The position numbers were made by a program, and so were the translations under genes. 64,000 nt of DNA from Rubrivivax rivuli (lineage in GTDB: Bacteria > Pseudomonadota > Gammaproteobacteria > Burkholderiales > Burkholderiaceae_C), in NCBI RefSeq assembly GCF_004016505.1, contig NZ_SACR01000005.1:124001-188000 (forward strand), read 5' to 3'. Each line of letters begins with the position of its first letter. Position 1 is the stretch's first letter. The notes under the pieces were generated by a model that worked only from the letters and a program-made list of their open reading frames with translations, searched no databases and had not been told where the DNA came from. Shown piece by piece: positions 7,944-14,020 of this stretch.

Positions 7944-9218
7944 TCACCCGACAAGGAACAGATCACGCTGCGGGGGAGGCATGATCTGGTCAGTGTCCTT
8001 GATCTGCGCGGAAGACCTCCGCCTCGTGCCGTCGGCTCCGACGATCTCGACCACCTTCTCGTCCAGCAGCTTTCCAACTGACTCTCGGTAGATTTGCGCC
8101 GAGGCTGGCGAGCTGTTGCATGTGGTGGCGAACAACTCGCCGAAGCTGATGCCAGCGTCGTCTGCGTACACGAGTCGCGGAATCTGCTCGCCGAGTGCCG
8201 AGATGCTTGCGCGGCGAGCTACATCGTCGAACTCGAACCCCAGGCCCGATTGCCCTAAGAAGGCGGCGTCATGGATCGGGTCGTAGCCGACCATCTGGAA
8301 CATGTCGAGGCCGGGGCCGCCGTAATGGATGAACTGGTTGTTGTTGGCCCAGTGCACTTCCGTCATCACGTCCCGTGCACGATGGTGCTGGGACATGTGG
8401 ATCAGCCAATAGTCGCCGTGGCCACCGCGATTGCGGATGAAGAAGGGAGTGAAGTGTCGGGCACCGCAGTTCTCGACCAGACGCCGGTAGAGGGTGCTCT
8501 GCAGGAACAACCGCCAGTCACGGTCCGACGACTTGATCTCATCGACCGAACGGCCACCGAAGATGTCTGGGATGCCTAGGCCGTCGAGCAGATCCTTAAT
8601 CTGATCGCCATCGTTGGCGAAGTTCATGAACGAGTCGACGCCAAATGTCAGGATCACCTCTGCGCTCGGCAGCGCATCGAAAATCTTGCGCAGGAGCTGT
8701 GTCGGCACTTCCTTGTAGCCGTACTGGTCAAGCGCGAAGATCGAGCGCCCGTTCTTTGGGCTCTTCTTCTTGATGAACGCGATGATCGCGTCAGCCTTGT
8801 CCTGGAATCGAGCGTGCTCCAGGTAGATGCCATTACCAAATCGAGCACCGTAGCCGGCCTCTCTCAGCACCTTATCGAGGTGCAGGTGCGCGTGGTGGTC
8901 GGCCTCGGTGAAGAAGTAGTCGACCTGGAGTTGAACGGGTTTGCGCCGGTCCTTGTTGATCACGAACTCGGCTTCGCGCGTGGCTTCGAGGAAGATGAAG
9001 GGCGAGCCCTTGACCGTCTCTCGCGTGTCGTTGTGAACGTAAAGCCCGCCCCCTGCGAACCCATCTACGAGGGTCAACCGCAGCACATCCTGGTTCGGCG
9101 AGCTGACAAGGGTGCGGAAGTAGGCGGCGAGGTATGCCTGAAGGATGCGGTGCTTGGCGACGCTGTGCTGCTGGATGAGGTCGGGGCCGTCTTTCCAGTT
9201 GTACTGTTTCAGCGTCAT
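7944..9218 (-). CDS. tcmP: Three-Cys-motif partner protein TcmP (first copy)
   Basis: A 424-residue protein starting at ATG 9218, eight bases after the DUF5131 stop, with AAGGA just upstream. It carries the TcmP hallmarks: VDGFAGGGLY (residues 51-60) resembling SAM motif I, followed by GSPFIFLEA, and FALDQYGYKEVP (from residue 161) at the DPxG position. The C-terminal 120 residues look like a winged-helix extension. TcmP proteins are known as obligate neighbours of DUF5131 radical-SAM-like proteins, and the adjacency and spacing here agree. The pair may form a nucleic-acid or protein modifying unit; the substrate is unknown. Confidence 0.87.
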   Translation of the reverse strand: MTLKQYNWKDGPDLIQQHSVAKHRILQAYLAAYFRTLVSSPNQDVLRLTLVDGFAGGGLYVHNDTRETVKGSPFIFLEATREAEFVINKDRRKPVQLQVDYFFTEADHHAHLHLDKVLREAGYGARFGNGIYLEHARFQDKADAIIAFIKKKSPKNGRSIFALDQYGYKEVPTQLLRKIFDALPSAEVILTFGVDSFMNFANDGDQIKDLLDGLGIPDIFGGRSVDEIKSSDRDWRLFLQSTLYRRLVENCGARHFTPFFIRNRGGHGDYWLIHMSQHHRARDVMTEVHWANNNQFIHYGGPGLDMFQMVGYDPIHDAAFLGQSGLGFEFDDVARRASISALGEQIPRLVYADDAGISFGELFATTCNSSPASAQIYRESVGKLLDEKVVEIVGADGTRRRSSAQIKDTDQIMPPPQRDLFLVG

Positions 9219-9226
9219 GCGTTCCT

Positions 9227-9973
9227 TCAGACGTGGGCGGAAAGTGCCGGCATGTCGTCCCAGGTCCTGCCTCCAAGCAAGCGGCCGTTGGCCTTCTTGG
9301 AGCGACGTTTGCCGTCTGCTCCCCAGCCTCCCCACTGCTTGAAGAAGAACTGCACTCCCTGGTCCTCGCACTGTTGGCGGACATTCTCGACCCAATCGAG
9401 ATGCATCGGCCGGGCCTTAGGACCGGATTCTCCGCCGACGATCACCCAGTGAATGTCGGTTAGGTCGAGTTCGCCGACATCTTCGAGCAACGGTTCCACG
9501 GAGAGAAAGCGAATGCGGGCGTCGACCTTGCGAAGGCCGTCGATGCGCGGCACGCCGTACCTCCGGTCCTCTACGGAAACGCCCATCCATGCGTTCGTGG
9601 GCACCTCGTGTGTCTTGAAGAAGGTGGCCATTCGATCGGCGCGCTTGGTCAGCACCTGGAATGTGTGCTGAGGGCATTGCCGGATCACATCGAAGACCTG
9701 GGCGATGTAGTTGTCATCCACACCTTTGTGGAAGAGGTCGGACATCGAGTTGACGAAGTAAACCGTCGGCTTCTTTCGAGCGAGCGGTTCCGCTAGGCGG
9801 TCCGGCAGGATGGTCAGCTTGAACCCGTTTTCATACCCAGGTGTGCCCATGGCCTTGAGCCGCTTCGCCATCGACTCGGCGTAGCAGTGCTTGCACCCCG
9901 GCGAAATCTTGGTGCAGCCCACGGTCGGATTCCAAGTTGCCTCGGTCCATTCGATCCGGCTTGATTGCGACAT
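9227..9973 (-). CDS. DUF5131 (phage Gp37/Gp68-like) three-cysteine-motif protein
   Basis: The 248-residue protein opens with IEWTEATWNP and the cluster Cys20-x6-Cys27-x2-Cys30, followed by YAE. This is the three-cysteine signature of the Gp37/Gp68 (DUF5131) family. The pattern recalls radical-SAM iron-sulfur sites and the rest fits a TIM-barrel-like fold (VYFVNSMSDLFH, FQVLTKRADRM, RFLSVEPLL, WVIVGGESG). A very strong AGGAGG lies seven bases before ATG 9973, which decides the start over an upstream ATG. It is followed at once by two tcmP genes, the known partner family. Activity is unproven; a SAM-dependent modification reaction is the family-level guess. Confidence 0.92.
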   Translation of the reverse strand: MSQSSRIEWTEATWNPTVGCTKISPGCKHCYAESMAKRLKAMGTPGYENGFKLTILPDRLAEPLARKKPTVYFVNSMSDLFHKGVDDNYIAQVFDVIRQCPQHTFQVLTKRADRMATFFKTHEVPTNAWMGVSVEDRRYGVPRIDGLRKVDARIRFLSVEPLLEDVGELDLTDIHWVIVGGESGPKARPMHLDWVENVRQQCEDQGVQFFFKQWGGWGADGKRRSKKANGRLLGGRTWDDMPALSAHV

Positions 9974-10009
9974 GAGGACCTCCTGTTTCTTCAAAGTCAG
10001 TTCGGCCGC

Positions 10010-10600
10010 CTAGACAGCGCGCAGCACGCGCGTCACGACGCCCCAGATGTTCAGCTCGTTCTTGTCGCCGACCAGGACGTCGGCGAAGTCCGGGTTCGCG
10101 GCCTGCAGCACCCAACCAGTGGACGTGCGCTTCAGGCGTTTGACGGTCAGCTCACCATCGACATCGGCGATCACGATCCGGCCGTCCTCAGGCGCTACGC
10201 CCTGATCGACGACCAGTTCGTCGCCATCAGCGATGCCCGCATCGCGCATGGACCAGCCGGCGACCCTCATGACGAAGGTGCTGCTCGGATCGCGAACCAG
10301 GTGCTTGCCTAGATCGACGGCTTCGTCTTGGTAGTTGTCGCCTGACGTGGGTTTGCCGGCGCGCACGCGGCGGCCCAGAGCAGGCACGGAGGTCGCGGCA
10401 CGTATCGAGGCGACGGGCCTCATCCCGGCGGTCTCACTTTGCGCCTGCGCTGTGCGCTTGACCTCATTCAGGTAGCCCACCACAACGGGGACGAGGCTCT
10501 GCGGCACCCGGACCGTCTTGGTGGGCTCGCCGTAGGCAGCCTTGCGGCCGGCACCCTCGCGGGTGCCCCCGTGGCGGGGTCTGGTCGGTTCGGTACGCAT
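10010..10600 (-). CDS. UmuD/LexA-fold self-cleaving S24 peptidase, first gene of six-gene operon
   Basis: The 196-residue protein has the S24 peptidase core: Ser117 in GWSMRD and Lys154 in LTVKR form the expected Ser-Lys dyad. An Ala81-Gly82 bond in VRAGKP is placed like a UmuD/LexA self-cleavage site. The N-terminus (HGGTREGAGRKAAYGEPTKTVRV) is a short basic arm rather than a winged helix. No umuC follows; the next gene, 36 bp away, is DUF5131. It may sense RecA filaments and relay DNA damage to the operon, but its partner here is unknown. The start codon touches a palindromic operator, so expression is probably repressed at that point. Confidence 0.88.
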   Translation of the reverse strand: MRTEPTRPRHGGTREGAGRKAAYGEPTKTVRVPQSLVPVVVGYLNEVKRTAQAQSETAGMRPVASIRAATSVPALGRRVRAGKPTSGDNYQDEAVDLGKHLVRDPSSTFVMRVAGWSMRDAGIADGDELVVDQGVAPEDGRIVIADVDGELTVKRLKRTSTGWVLQAANPDFADVLVGDKNELNIWGVVTRVLRAV

Positions 10601-10624
10601 GATTTCGTGACGAAATCAAGCCTA
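10600..10624 (-). promoter_or_regulatory. Palindromic operator block abutting the UmuD-like start (copy 1)
   Basis: Arms TGATTTCG (10600-10607) and CGAAATCA (10611-10618) are a perfect inverted repeat with a 3-bp spacer, followed by AGCCTA. The whole 25-bp block recurs at 11712-11736 with three differences, in the same orientation and again upstream of a minus-strand unit. Read on the minus strand, TAGGYT precedes the palindrome and may be a -10 element. This is not the betaproteobacterial LexA box. The binding protein is not identified. Confidence 0.75.
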
Positions 10625-10676
10625 GCACGCACGGTTCATCAAAGATAGACGAACCGGCCCTGAGTCCGAGCGGCGT

Positions 10677-11309
10677 CTAGAGGTGACGCCACTCCAGCAG
10701 CACGTCGGTCAGCTCGGGATGGGCAGCCAGGGTGCCTGGATGCAGTGGCTGATGCGCCGGGTCCGAGCTGAGGTCGACGCCAGTGGCGTCGGTAACGACC
10801 AAGCCCACCAGCGTGCTGCAGTACAGCGCATCGGGGATGGGGACAGTCCCAGGGAACAGCTTGGAGATGATGACCTGGATGACGGAGTACGGCTCGCCGA
10901 TGTGCTGCTGGGCCATCACAGAGATGTCAGCGATGTCGGCCATGGAAATCGTGGGATCGGAGAGGCGACGAACCTGGATCGCTCGGTGCTGGCAGTAATT
11001 CCAGACCGACTGAGCGGAGACACCGGCGCCTCGCGTTGCATCGACGACCATGCCCCCGCCGATGTAGATCGCCGCGTGGGAGCAGATGGCACCAGCACGA
11101 GTCACGGCGCTCAAGCTCATGGCCTGCGACGCCTGAATCGCGAACCCAGCGGCATCCGCTGACCGATGTACGAGGACGATGTCGCCCTCGCGCCAGTCGC
11201 TGATGTTGGGCACGTAGGTGCCAGGCCATGCCACAGGAACGAGCGGCTCGCGCAGCGGCGCAACTACACCCCCCGCTTGAGTCGACGGAGGGAGAACCGT
11301 ACTAGGCAA
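10677..11309 (-). CDS. Permuted papain-fold (NlpC/P60, YiiX/C92-like) hydrolase, second enzyme
   Basis: The 210-residue protein has WREGDIVLVH, His78 in CSHAAIYIG, and Cys154 in LYCSTLVGLVV. This is the permuted NlpC/P60 order of strand, His and late Cys, with the same fold plan as the enzyme at 5116-5931 but little identity. It starts at TTG 11309, which overlaps the stop of the upstream small gene by eight bases, so translation is probably coupled. No secretion signal is visible. Its gene sits between the two copies of the island operator. The substrate is unknown; family members cut amide or ester bonds in peptides and lipids. Confidence 0.72.
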   Translation of the reverse strand: MPSTVLPPSTQAGGVVAPLREPLVPVAWPGTYVPNISDWREGDIVLVHRSADAAGFAIQASQAMSLSAVTRAGAICSHAAIYIGGGMVVDATRGAGVSAQSVWNYCQHRAIQVRRLSDPTISMADIADISVMAQQHIGEPYSVIQVIISKLFPGTVPIPDALYCSTLVGLVVTDATGVDLSSDPAHQPLHPGTLAAHPELTDVLLEWRHL

Positions 11310-11592
11310 CGGCTGCGGCGTTCAGGACTCGGGGAAGCTTTCGCGTCACAGTGCAGACGACTCGCTGACCCTCATGCAGTGAGGCCAGATCGACACCCTG
11401 GGTCTTGCGCGTGAGCGCATACAGGTGCCCGTCACCATCGCGAACCTTGACCTGGTGGTACTCCGGGATGAGCGCCACCACGACCGCCTCGACACGACGA
11501 GTGTCTCCCTCGTCCTGGGAGCCCTTTGGCTCGCGACGAGGGTTCAGAGAGAACGCGTAGTTCATCTGAAGATGCATGGGCCGTTCAGCCAT
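11302..11592 (-). CDS. Small beta-rich protein of unknown function
   Basis: A 96-residue protein not recognised as a named family. The N-terminus is short and polar (MAERPMHLQMNYAFSLNPRR). The rest alternates as beta strands (VEAVVVALIPEYHQVKVRD, HLYALTRKT, QRVVCTVTRK), suggesting a small OB- or SH3-like barrel. ATG 11592 has AAGGGAAGA just upstream, which favours it over the longer open frame from 11685. It overlaps the following papain-fold gene and lies about 120 bp downstream of operator copy 2, so both probably form an operator-controlled two-gene unit. It could be a regulator or chaperone of the hydrolase; this is inference. Confidence 0.65.
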   Translation of the reverse strand: MAERPMHLQMNYAFSLNPRREPKGSQDEGDTRRVEAVVVALIPEYHQVKVRDGDGHLYALTRKTQGVDLASLHEGQRVVCTVTRKLPRVLNAAAVA

Positions 11593-11710
11593 TCTTCCCT
11601 TATAGCAGGTGACGGAGGAAGGGACAACCAACTCGACGGAGCGAGGTTGGAGCGCCGCGGAAGGCTGCGCGTTCCCGACTACCACTGCTATCGGCTGAAG
11701 CGCCTCAGTC

Positions 11711-11736
11711 TTGATTTCGTTTCGAAATCAAACCTA
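11711..11736 (-). promoter_or_regulatory. Palindromic operator block (copy 2)
   Basis: Arms TTGATTTCG (11711-11719) and CGAAATCAA (11723-11731) form a perfect 9-bp inverted repeat around TTT, followed by ACCTA. It matches copy 1 (10600-10624) at 22 of 25 aligned positions. It lies in the divergent region between the small beta-rich gene (minus) and the ribbon-helix-helix gene (plus). The shared TAGGYT on the minus-strand 5' side suggests it acts on the minus-strand unit. Confidence 0.75.
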
Positions 11737-11754
11737 AGCGTCGGAGGGGACCAT

Positions 11755-11852
11755 GCATGCAATCTGGCTCGCGCTGCATGCAAAACATTGGGAATCGGTT
11801 GACACCATGCGACTCGGCCTCTACCATGCAATCCATGCGCTAATGCATGCAA
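11755..11852 (+). promoter_or_regulatory. Paired GCATGCAA repeats flanking a promoter
   Basis: GCATGCAA occurs at 11755-11762, 11776-11783 and 11845-11852, with a one-mismatch copy CCATGCAA at 11824-11831. The two pairs each have a 21-bp repeat distance, two helical turns, and they bracket the -35 element at 11799. Partial CCATGCG copies lie at 11805 and 11833. The layout suggests cooperative binding, most simply by the downstream ribbon-helix-helix protein for autoregulation. Confidence 0.65.
11799..11827 (+). promoter_or_regulatory. Sigma70-type promoter of the ribbon-helix-helix gene
   Basis: TTGACA (11799-11804) and TACCAT (11822-11827) are separated by 17 bp. The -35 matches consensus fully and the -10 at four of six positions. 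Transcription would begin near 11834, about 34 bases before the gene's ATG at 11868. One GCATGCAA-type site overlaps the -10. Confidence 0.65.
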
Positions 11853-11867
11853 ACGCAAGGCAAACAC

Positions 11868-12272
11868 ATGAACGACATCCACATGGAGTTCGACGAGCTT
11901 CTGACGATGAAGGCCCTGATGTTCAAGGCCGACATCAGCGGCCGGGCCAGCAGCGGCTTCGGCAACCTTTTGCTGGAACGCGATCCCGAGCAGGCGGAGG
12001 CGATCGGGATGAAGAACATCTGCTTCCGGATCGACCCTCTGCTGCAGGCGAGGTTCGAGGTCAGCCTGAGTGCTCTCGGCATGTCGAAGCAGGAGGCCTT
12101 GTCCGAGGCGCTCCACGAGATGCTGAACCAGTTCGATGCCAAGCTGCGGCAGGTGGGCCTGGGGCCGCTCGACTACGAAGGCCGACTGCGTGAGTTGGGC
12201 TTCGAGCTGGGCCCTGAGACTGAGCACGGCCGAAGGCTGGTTCGCGTTGAACCAGCCAAGAAGGGAGACTGA
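11868..12272 (+). CDS. Ribbon-helix-helix DNA-binding protein (probable autoregulator)
   Basis: The 134-residue protein contains a likely ribbon-helix-helix segment at about residues 50-88. A beta strand (NICFRIDP) is followed by two helices (LLQARFEVSLSAL and SKQEALSEALHEML), as in CopG/Arc-type regulators. The flanking regions are not recognised. ATG 11868 is preceded by AAGG seven bases away; an in-frame ATG at 11847 lies within a repeat and is less likely. A strong promoter with GCATGCAA arrays lies just upstream, suggesting autoregulation. The next gene follows after two bases. It could be a plasmid- or phage-type regulator, or the antitoxin-like half of a pair with the downstream gene. 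Confidence 0.72.
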   Translation: MNDIHMEFDELLTMKALMFKADISGRASSGFGNLLLERDPEQAEAIGMKNICFRIDPLLQARFEVSLSALGMSKQEALSEALHEMLNQFDAKLRQVGLGPLDYEGRLRELGFELGPETEHGRRLVRVEPAKKGD

Positions 12273-12274
12273 CC

Positions 12275-12673
12275 ATGGCCTTCGAATCTTTCGACGACCT
12301 GGCTCGCGTTGGTCTGAAGCGCGCATCGATGAAGGCCGCTCGCGTGATCGTGAAATCCGAGTTCAGCGAGCGTCAGCGACCGCAGACGGTCTTCCGATTC
12401 TCGGACGATCTGGTTGAGCGCGCAGGCTGGGTGCCTGGGCACGATCGCATCGAGCTGCTCATTGATCGCACTGACATGGCGATCCGTGCGCGCAAGGTGG
12501 CGGCCGGAGGCTACAAGCTCATAGGAAACGGCAGCGCACGTCCTTACCTGAAGTTCACGGCGGCCCGGGGCATGCCGATAGCCGACGAAGCTGCCGAGGC
12601 AGCAGATGTCGTCGTAGTGGGTGGAGAACTGATGTTCGTCCTTCCTGAAGGCGTTCGGCTCGCAGCATCATGA
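12275..12673 (+). CDS. Unknown protein paired with the ribbon-helix-helix gene
   Basis: A 132-residue protein that I do not recognise. It is mixed alpha/beta, with an N-terminal basic helix (LARVGLKRASMKAARVIVK), a central strand-turn region (VFRFSDDLVERAGW, RIELLIDRTDMAIRARKV) and a C-terminal strand pair ending EGVRLAAS. It has no membrane segment or clear catalytic motif. It starts two bases after the regulator's stop, so the two are translated together. The pairing resembles regulator-effector or antitoxin-toxin organisation, but nothing in the sequence proves that. Confidence 0.62.
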   Translation: MAFESFDDLARVGLKRASMKAARVIVKSEFSERQRPQTVFRFSDDLVERAGWVPGHDRIELLIDRTDMAIRARKVAAGGYKLIGNGSARPYLKFTAARGMPIADEAAEAADVVVVGGELMFVLPEGVRLAAS

Positions 12674-12798
12674 GCAAGGCGAAACGATCTTGCCATGGGC
12701 ATGGGCTTGAAGCAGGAAGCCTCTGACCAAGCGGAAGCCACGAACAGTTCAGACCGAGTTGTTCGCTCTCGTAGGGCATTGCTGTCCGCAAGGTAAGA

Positions 12799-12813
12799 AA
12801 CGTCGCCGACGTT
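12799..12813. promoter_or_regulatory. Short inverted repeat upstream of tandem HTH genes
   Basis: AACGTC (12799-12804) and GACGTT (12808-12813) form a perfect inverted repeat with spacer GCC, 16 bases before the first HTH start codon. It could be the operator for one or both HTH proteins. No clear -35/-10 pair is visible with it. Confidence 0.35.
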
Positions 12814-12829
12814 GCCTGCACGAAAGACC

Positions 12830-13129
12830 ATGAACAACCGACAACTCATCGATGCCTTTAAGGCAAAGTTCCAACTGTCGCACGACCTTGACGTCGCTGA
12901 AGTGCTCGAAGTCGCACGCCCAGTGATCAGCGACTGGATTAGCGGAAGGCGACCGATGCCCGTGCCAAAGAAGTTCCGCCTACTCCAGCTGATCGAGTTT
13001 CCGAACACGGCGCAGTTCGCTTCTCTGTTCGTTGATCCAACGGAGCTTGCTCAAATGGTGCTTCAAGACCGAAAAGCGATTGCGCGCCTGAAGAAGGCAC
13101 AAGAGCATTCGAACCGCAAGCGCGCGTGA
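12830..13129 (+). CDS. Small HTH (Cro/CI-like) regulator, copy 1 of a tandem pair
   Basis: A 99-residue protein with a helix-turn-helix of phage-repressor type. DLDVAEVLEVARPVISDWISGRRP gives the two helices, and a conserved C-terminal half follows (KKFRLLQLIEFPNTAQFASLFVD). ATG 12830 is chosen because the following residues match the start of the next gene exactly (MNNRQLID), and the base sequence around both starts is the same for about 20 bases. The in-frame extension upstream has no paralogous counterpart. The role is probably DNA-binding regulation within the island. Confidence 0.72.
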   Translation: MNNRQLIDAFKAKFQLSHDLDVAEVLEVARPVISDWISGRRPMPVPKKFRLLQLIEFPNTAQFASLFVDPTELAQMVLQDRKAIARLKKAQEHSNRKRA

Positions 13130-13132
13130 ACC

Positions 13133-13411
13133 ATGAACAACCGACAACTCATAGATCGCTTTAAGGAGGCTCACGGACTAATCTATGACTTGGACCTAGC
13201 CTATGTATTTGGCCTGTCCAAGCAGCAGTTGTCCGACTGGGTAAACGAGAAGCGACCGGTTCCCACGCCCCTGAAGTTCCGCATGCTCCAGCTGATCGAT
13301 TTCCCGCACACCGAGGAGTTCGCTCCGATCTTCGTAGATCCGGCAGAACATGCAGCGCTGGTTCACAAGGACCGAAAGGCCATTGCCGACCTCAAGGCGA
13401 CACGGCGCTAG
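13133..13411 (+). CDS. Small HTH (Cro/CI-like) regulator, copy 2 of a tandem pair
   Basis: A 92-residue paralogue of the preceding gene, starting three bases after its stop. It keeps the N-terminus MNNRQLID, the HTH (DLAYVFGLSKQQLSDWVNEKRP) and the tail (FRMLQLIDFPHTEEFAPIFVD). The two have diverged in the recognition helix (RPVISDW against KQQLSDW), so they may bind different sites or act as a heterodimer. A strong hairpin terminator follows at 13435, ending the two-gene unit. Confidence 0.75.
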   Translation: MNNRQLIDRFKEAHGLIYDLDLAYVFGLSKQQLSDWVNEKRPVPTPLKFRMLQLIDFPHTEEFAPIFVDPAEHAALVHKDRKAIADLKATRR

Positions 13412-13434
13412 CCTACTTGCAAAGCCCTTGCCCC

Positions 13435-13475
13435 AAATCCCCGCGTTCAACGACAGTTGAGCCGGGGATTTTTCT
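13435..13475 (+). terminator. Rho-independent terminator after tandem HTH genes
   Basis: AAATCCCCG (13435-13443) pairs with CGGGGATTT (13463-13471), with a smaller inner TCAAC/GTTGA stem, and the outer stem runs into a T-rich tract. It lies 24 bases after the stop of the second HTH gene. Confidence 0.75.
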
Positions 13476-13681
13476 TTCTGAGGATCATGGACTCTGGACT
13501 CGGTCCCACCGCCTCGGATACTCTGCTGCGGCGTTTGCCCCAGCCGATTCAGTTCCAACCTAGTCGCCGCTTGTTATAGATAGCAGCCTGCAAAATCGGA
13601 GTCGCCCGCTAGGGGGCATCTGTCCGTACTGCGGCGAGGGAACCATTTATGGGCTCTGCGAAATAACGTGTGGAAGTGACT

Positions 13682-14020
13682 ATGGGTGCGCAAGCTGAGA
13701 AAACTGACAAGCGTGCGGAAAGGAGCCGGCGCATGCGGGCCTGCGACGCCGCAGCGGCGGTCCTCCGCGAACACGGGGAGCCCACCATCATGTACGGCGA
13801 CGAGTGGCTGGCCCACCAAGTGGCCAAGAAGCTCGGCTGGGCACACGAGGGGCCTTTGACAACCCGTCGAGTGCTGGCGGCCCTAGCCAGGACGCCAGGA
13901 CCATTTGTGAAAAGCCTAGTTCAGATGCCTGGCGACTGCTGCGCCCGCGGCCAGGCGGCTCTGTGTTTCACCCTTTCTGATTCGGAAAATTCACACCTGC
14001 GCGGCGGACCTTGCGCCTAA
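13682..14020 (+). CDS. Small hypothetical protein
   Basis: A 112-residue protein of unknown family. The N-terminal half is basic and helical (KTDKRAERSRRMRACDAAAAVLREHGEP). The middle (DEWLAHQVAKKLGW, LTTRRVLAALARTPGPFV) could be a winged-helix-like DNA-binding unit. The start at ATG 13682 is tentative. The 3' end overlaps the convergent HTH gene by 30 bases, so the C-terminal tail (after about residue 85) may be a recent read-through extension. It is predicted only from coding character and the lack of a better frame here. Confidence 0.45.
   Translation: MGAQAEKTDKRAERSRRMRACDAAAAVLREHGEPTIMYGDEWLAHQVAKKLGWAHEGPLTTRRVLAALARTPGPFVKSLVQMPGDCCARGQAALCFTLSDSENSHLRGGPCA

Noticed and set aside
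10600..10618. LexA box at the UmuD-like gene
   Set aside because: The palindrome TGATTTCG-N3-CGAAATCA does not match the CTGT-N8-ACAG LexA pattern, so direct LexA control is not supported.
11755..11852. CRISPR-like short repeats
   Set aside because: The 8-bp repeats are too short, have no spacers of constant length and surround a promoter; they are regulatory sites.
13574..13846. Minus-strand open frame opposite the 13682 gene
   Set aside because: Less gene-like than the plus-strand frame, with no start signal; kept out although the plus-strand gene is itself uncertain.
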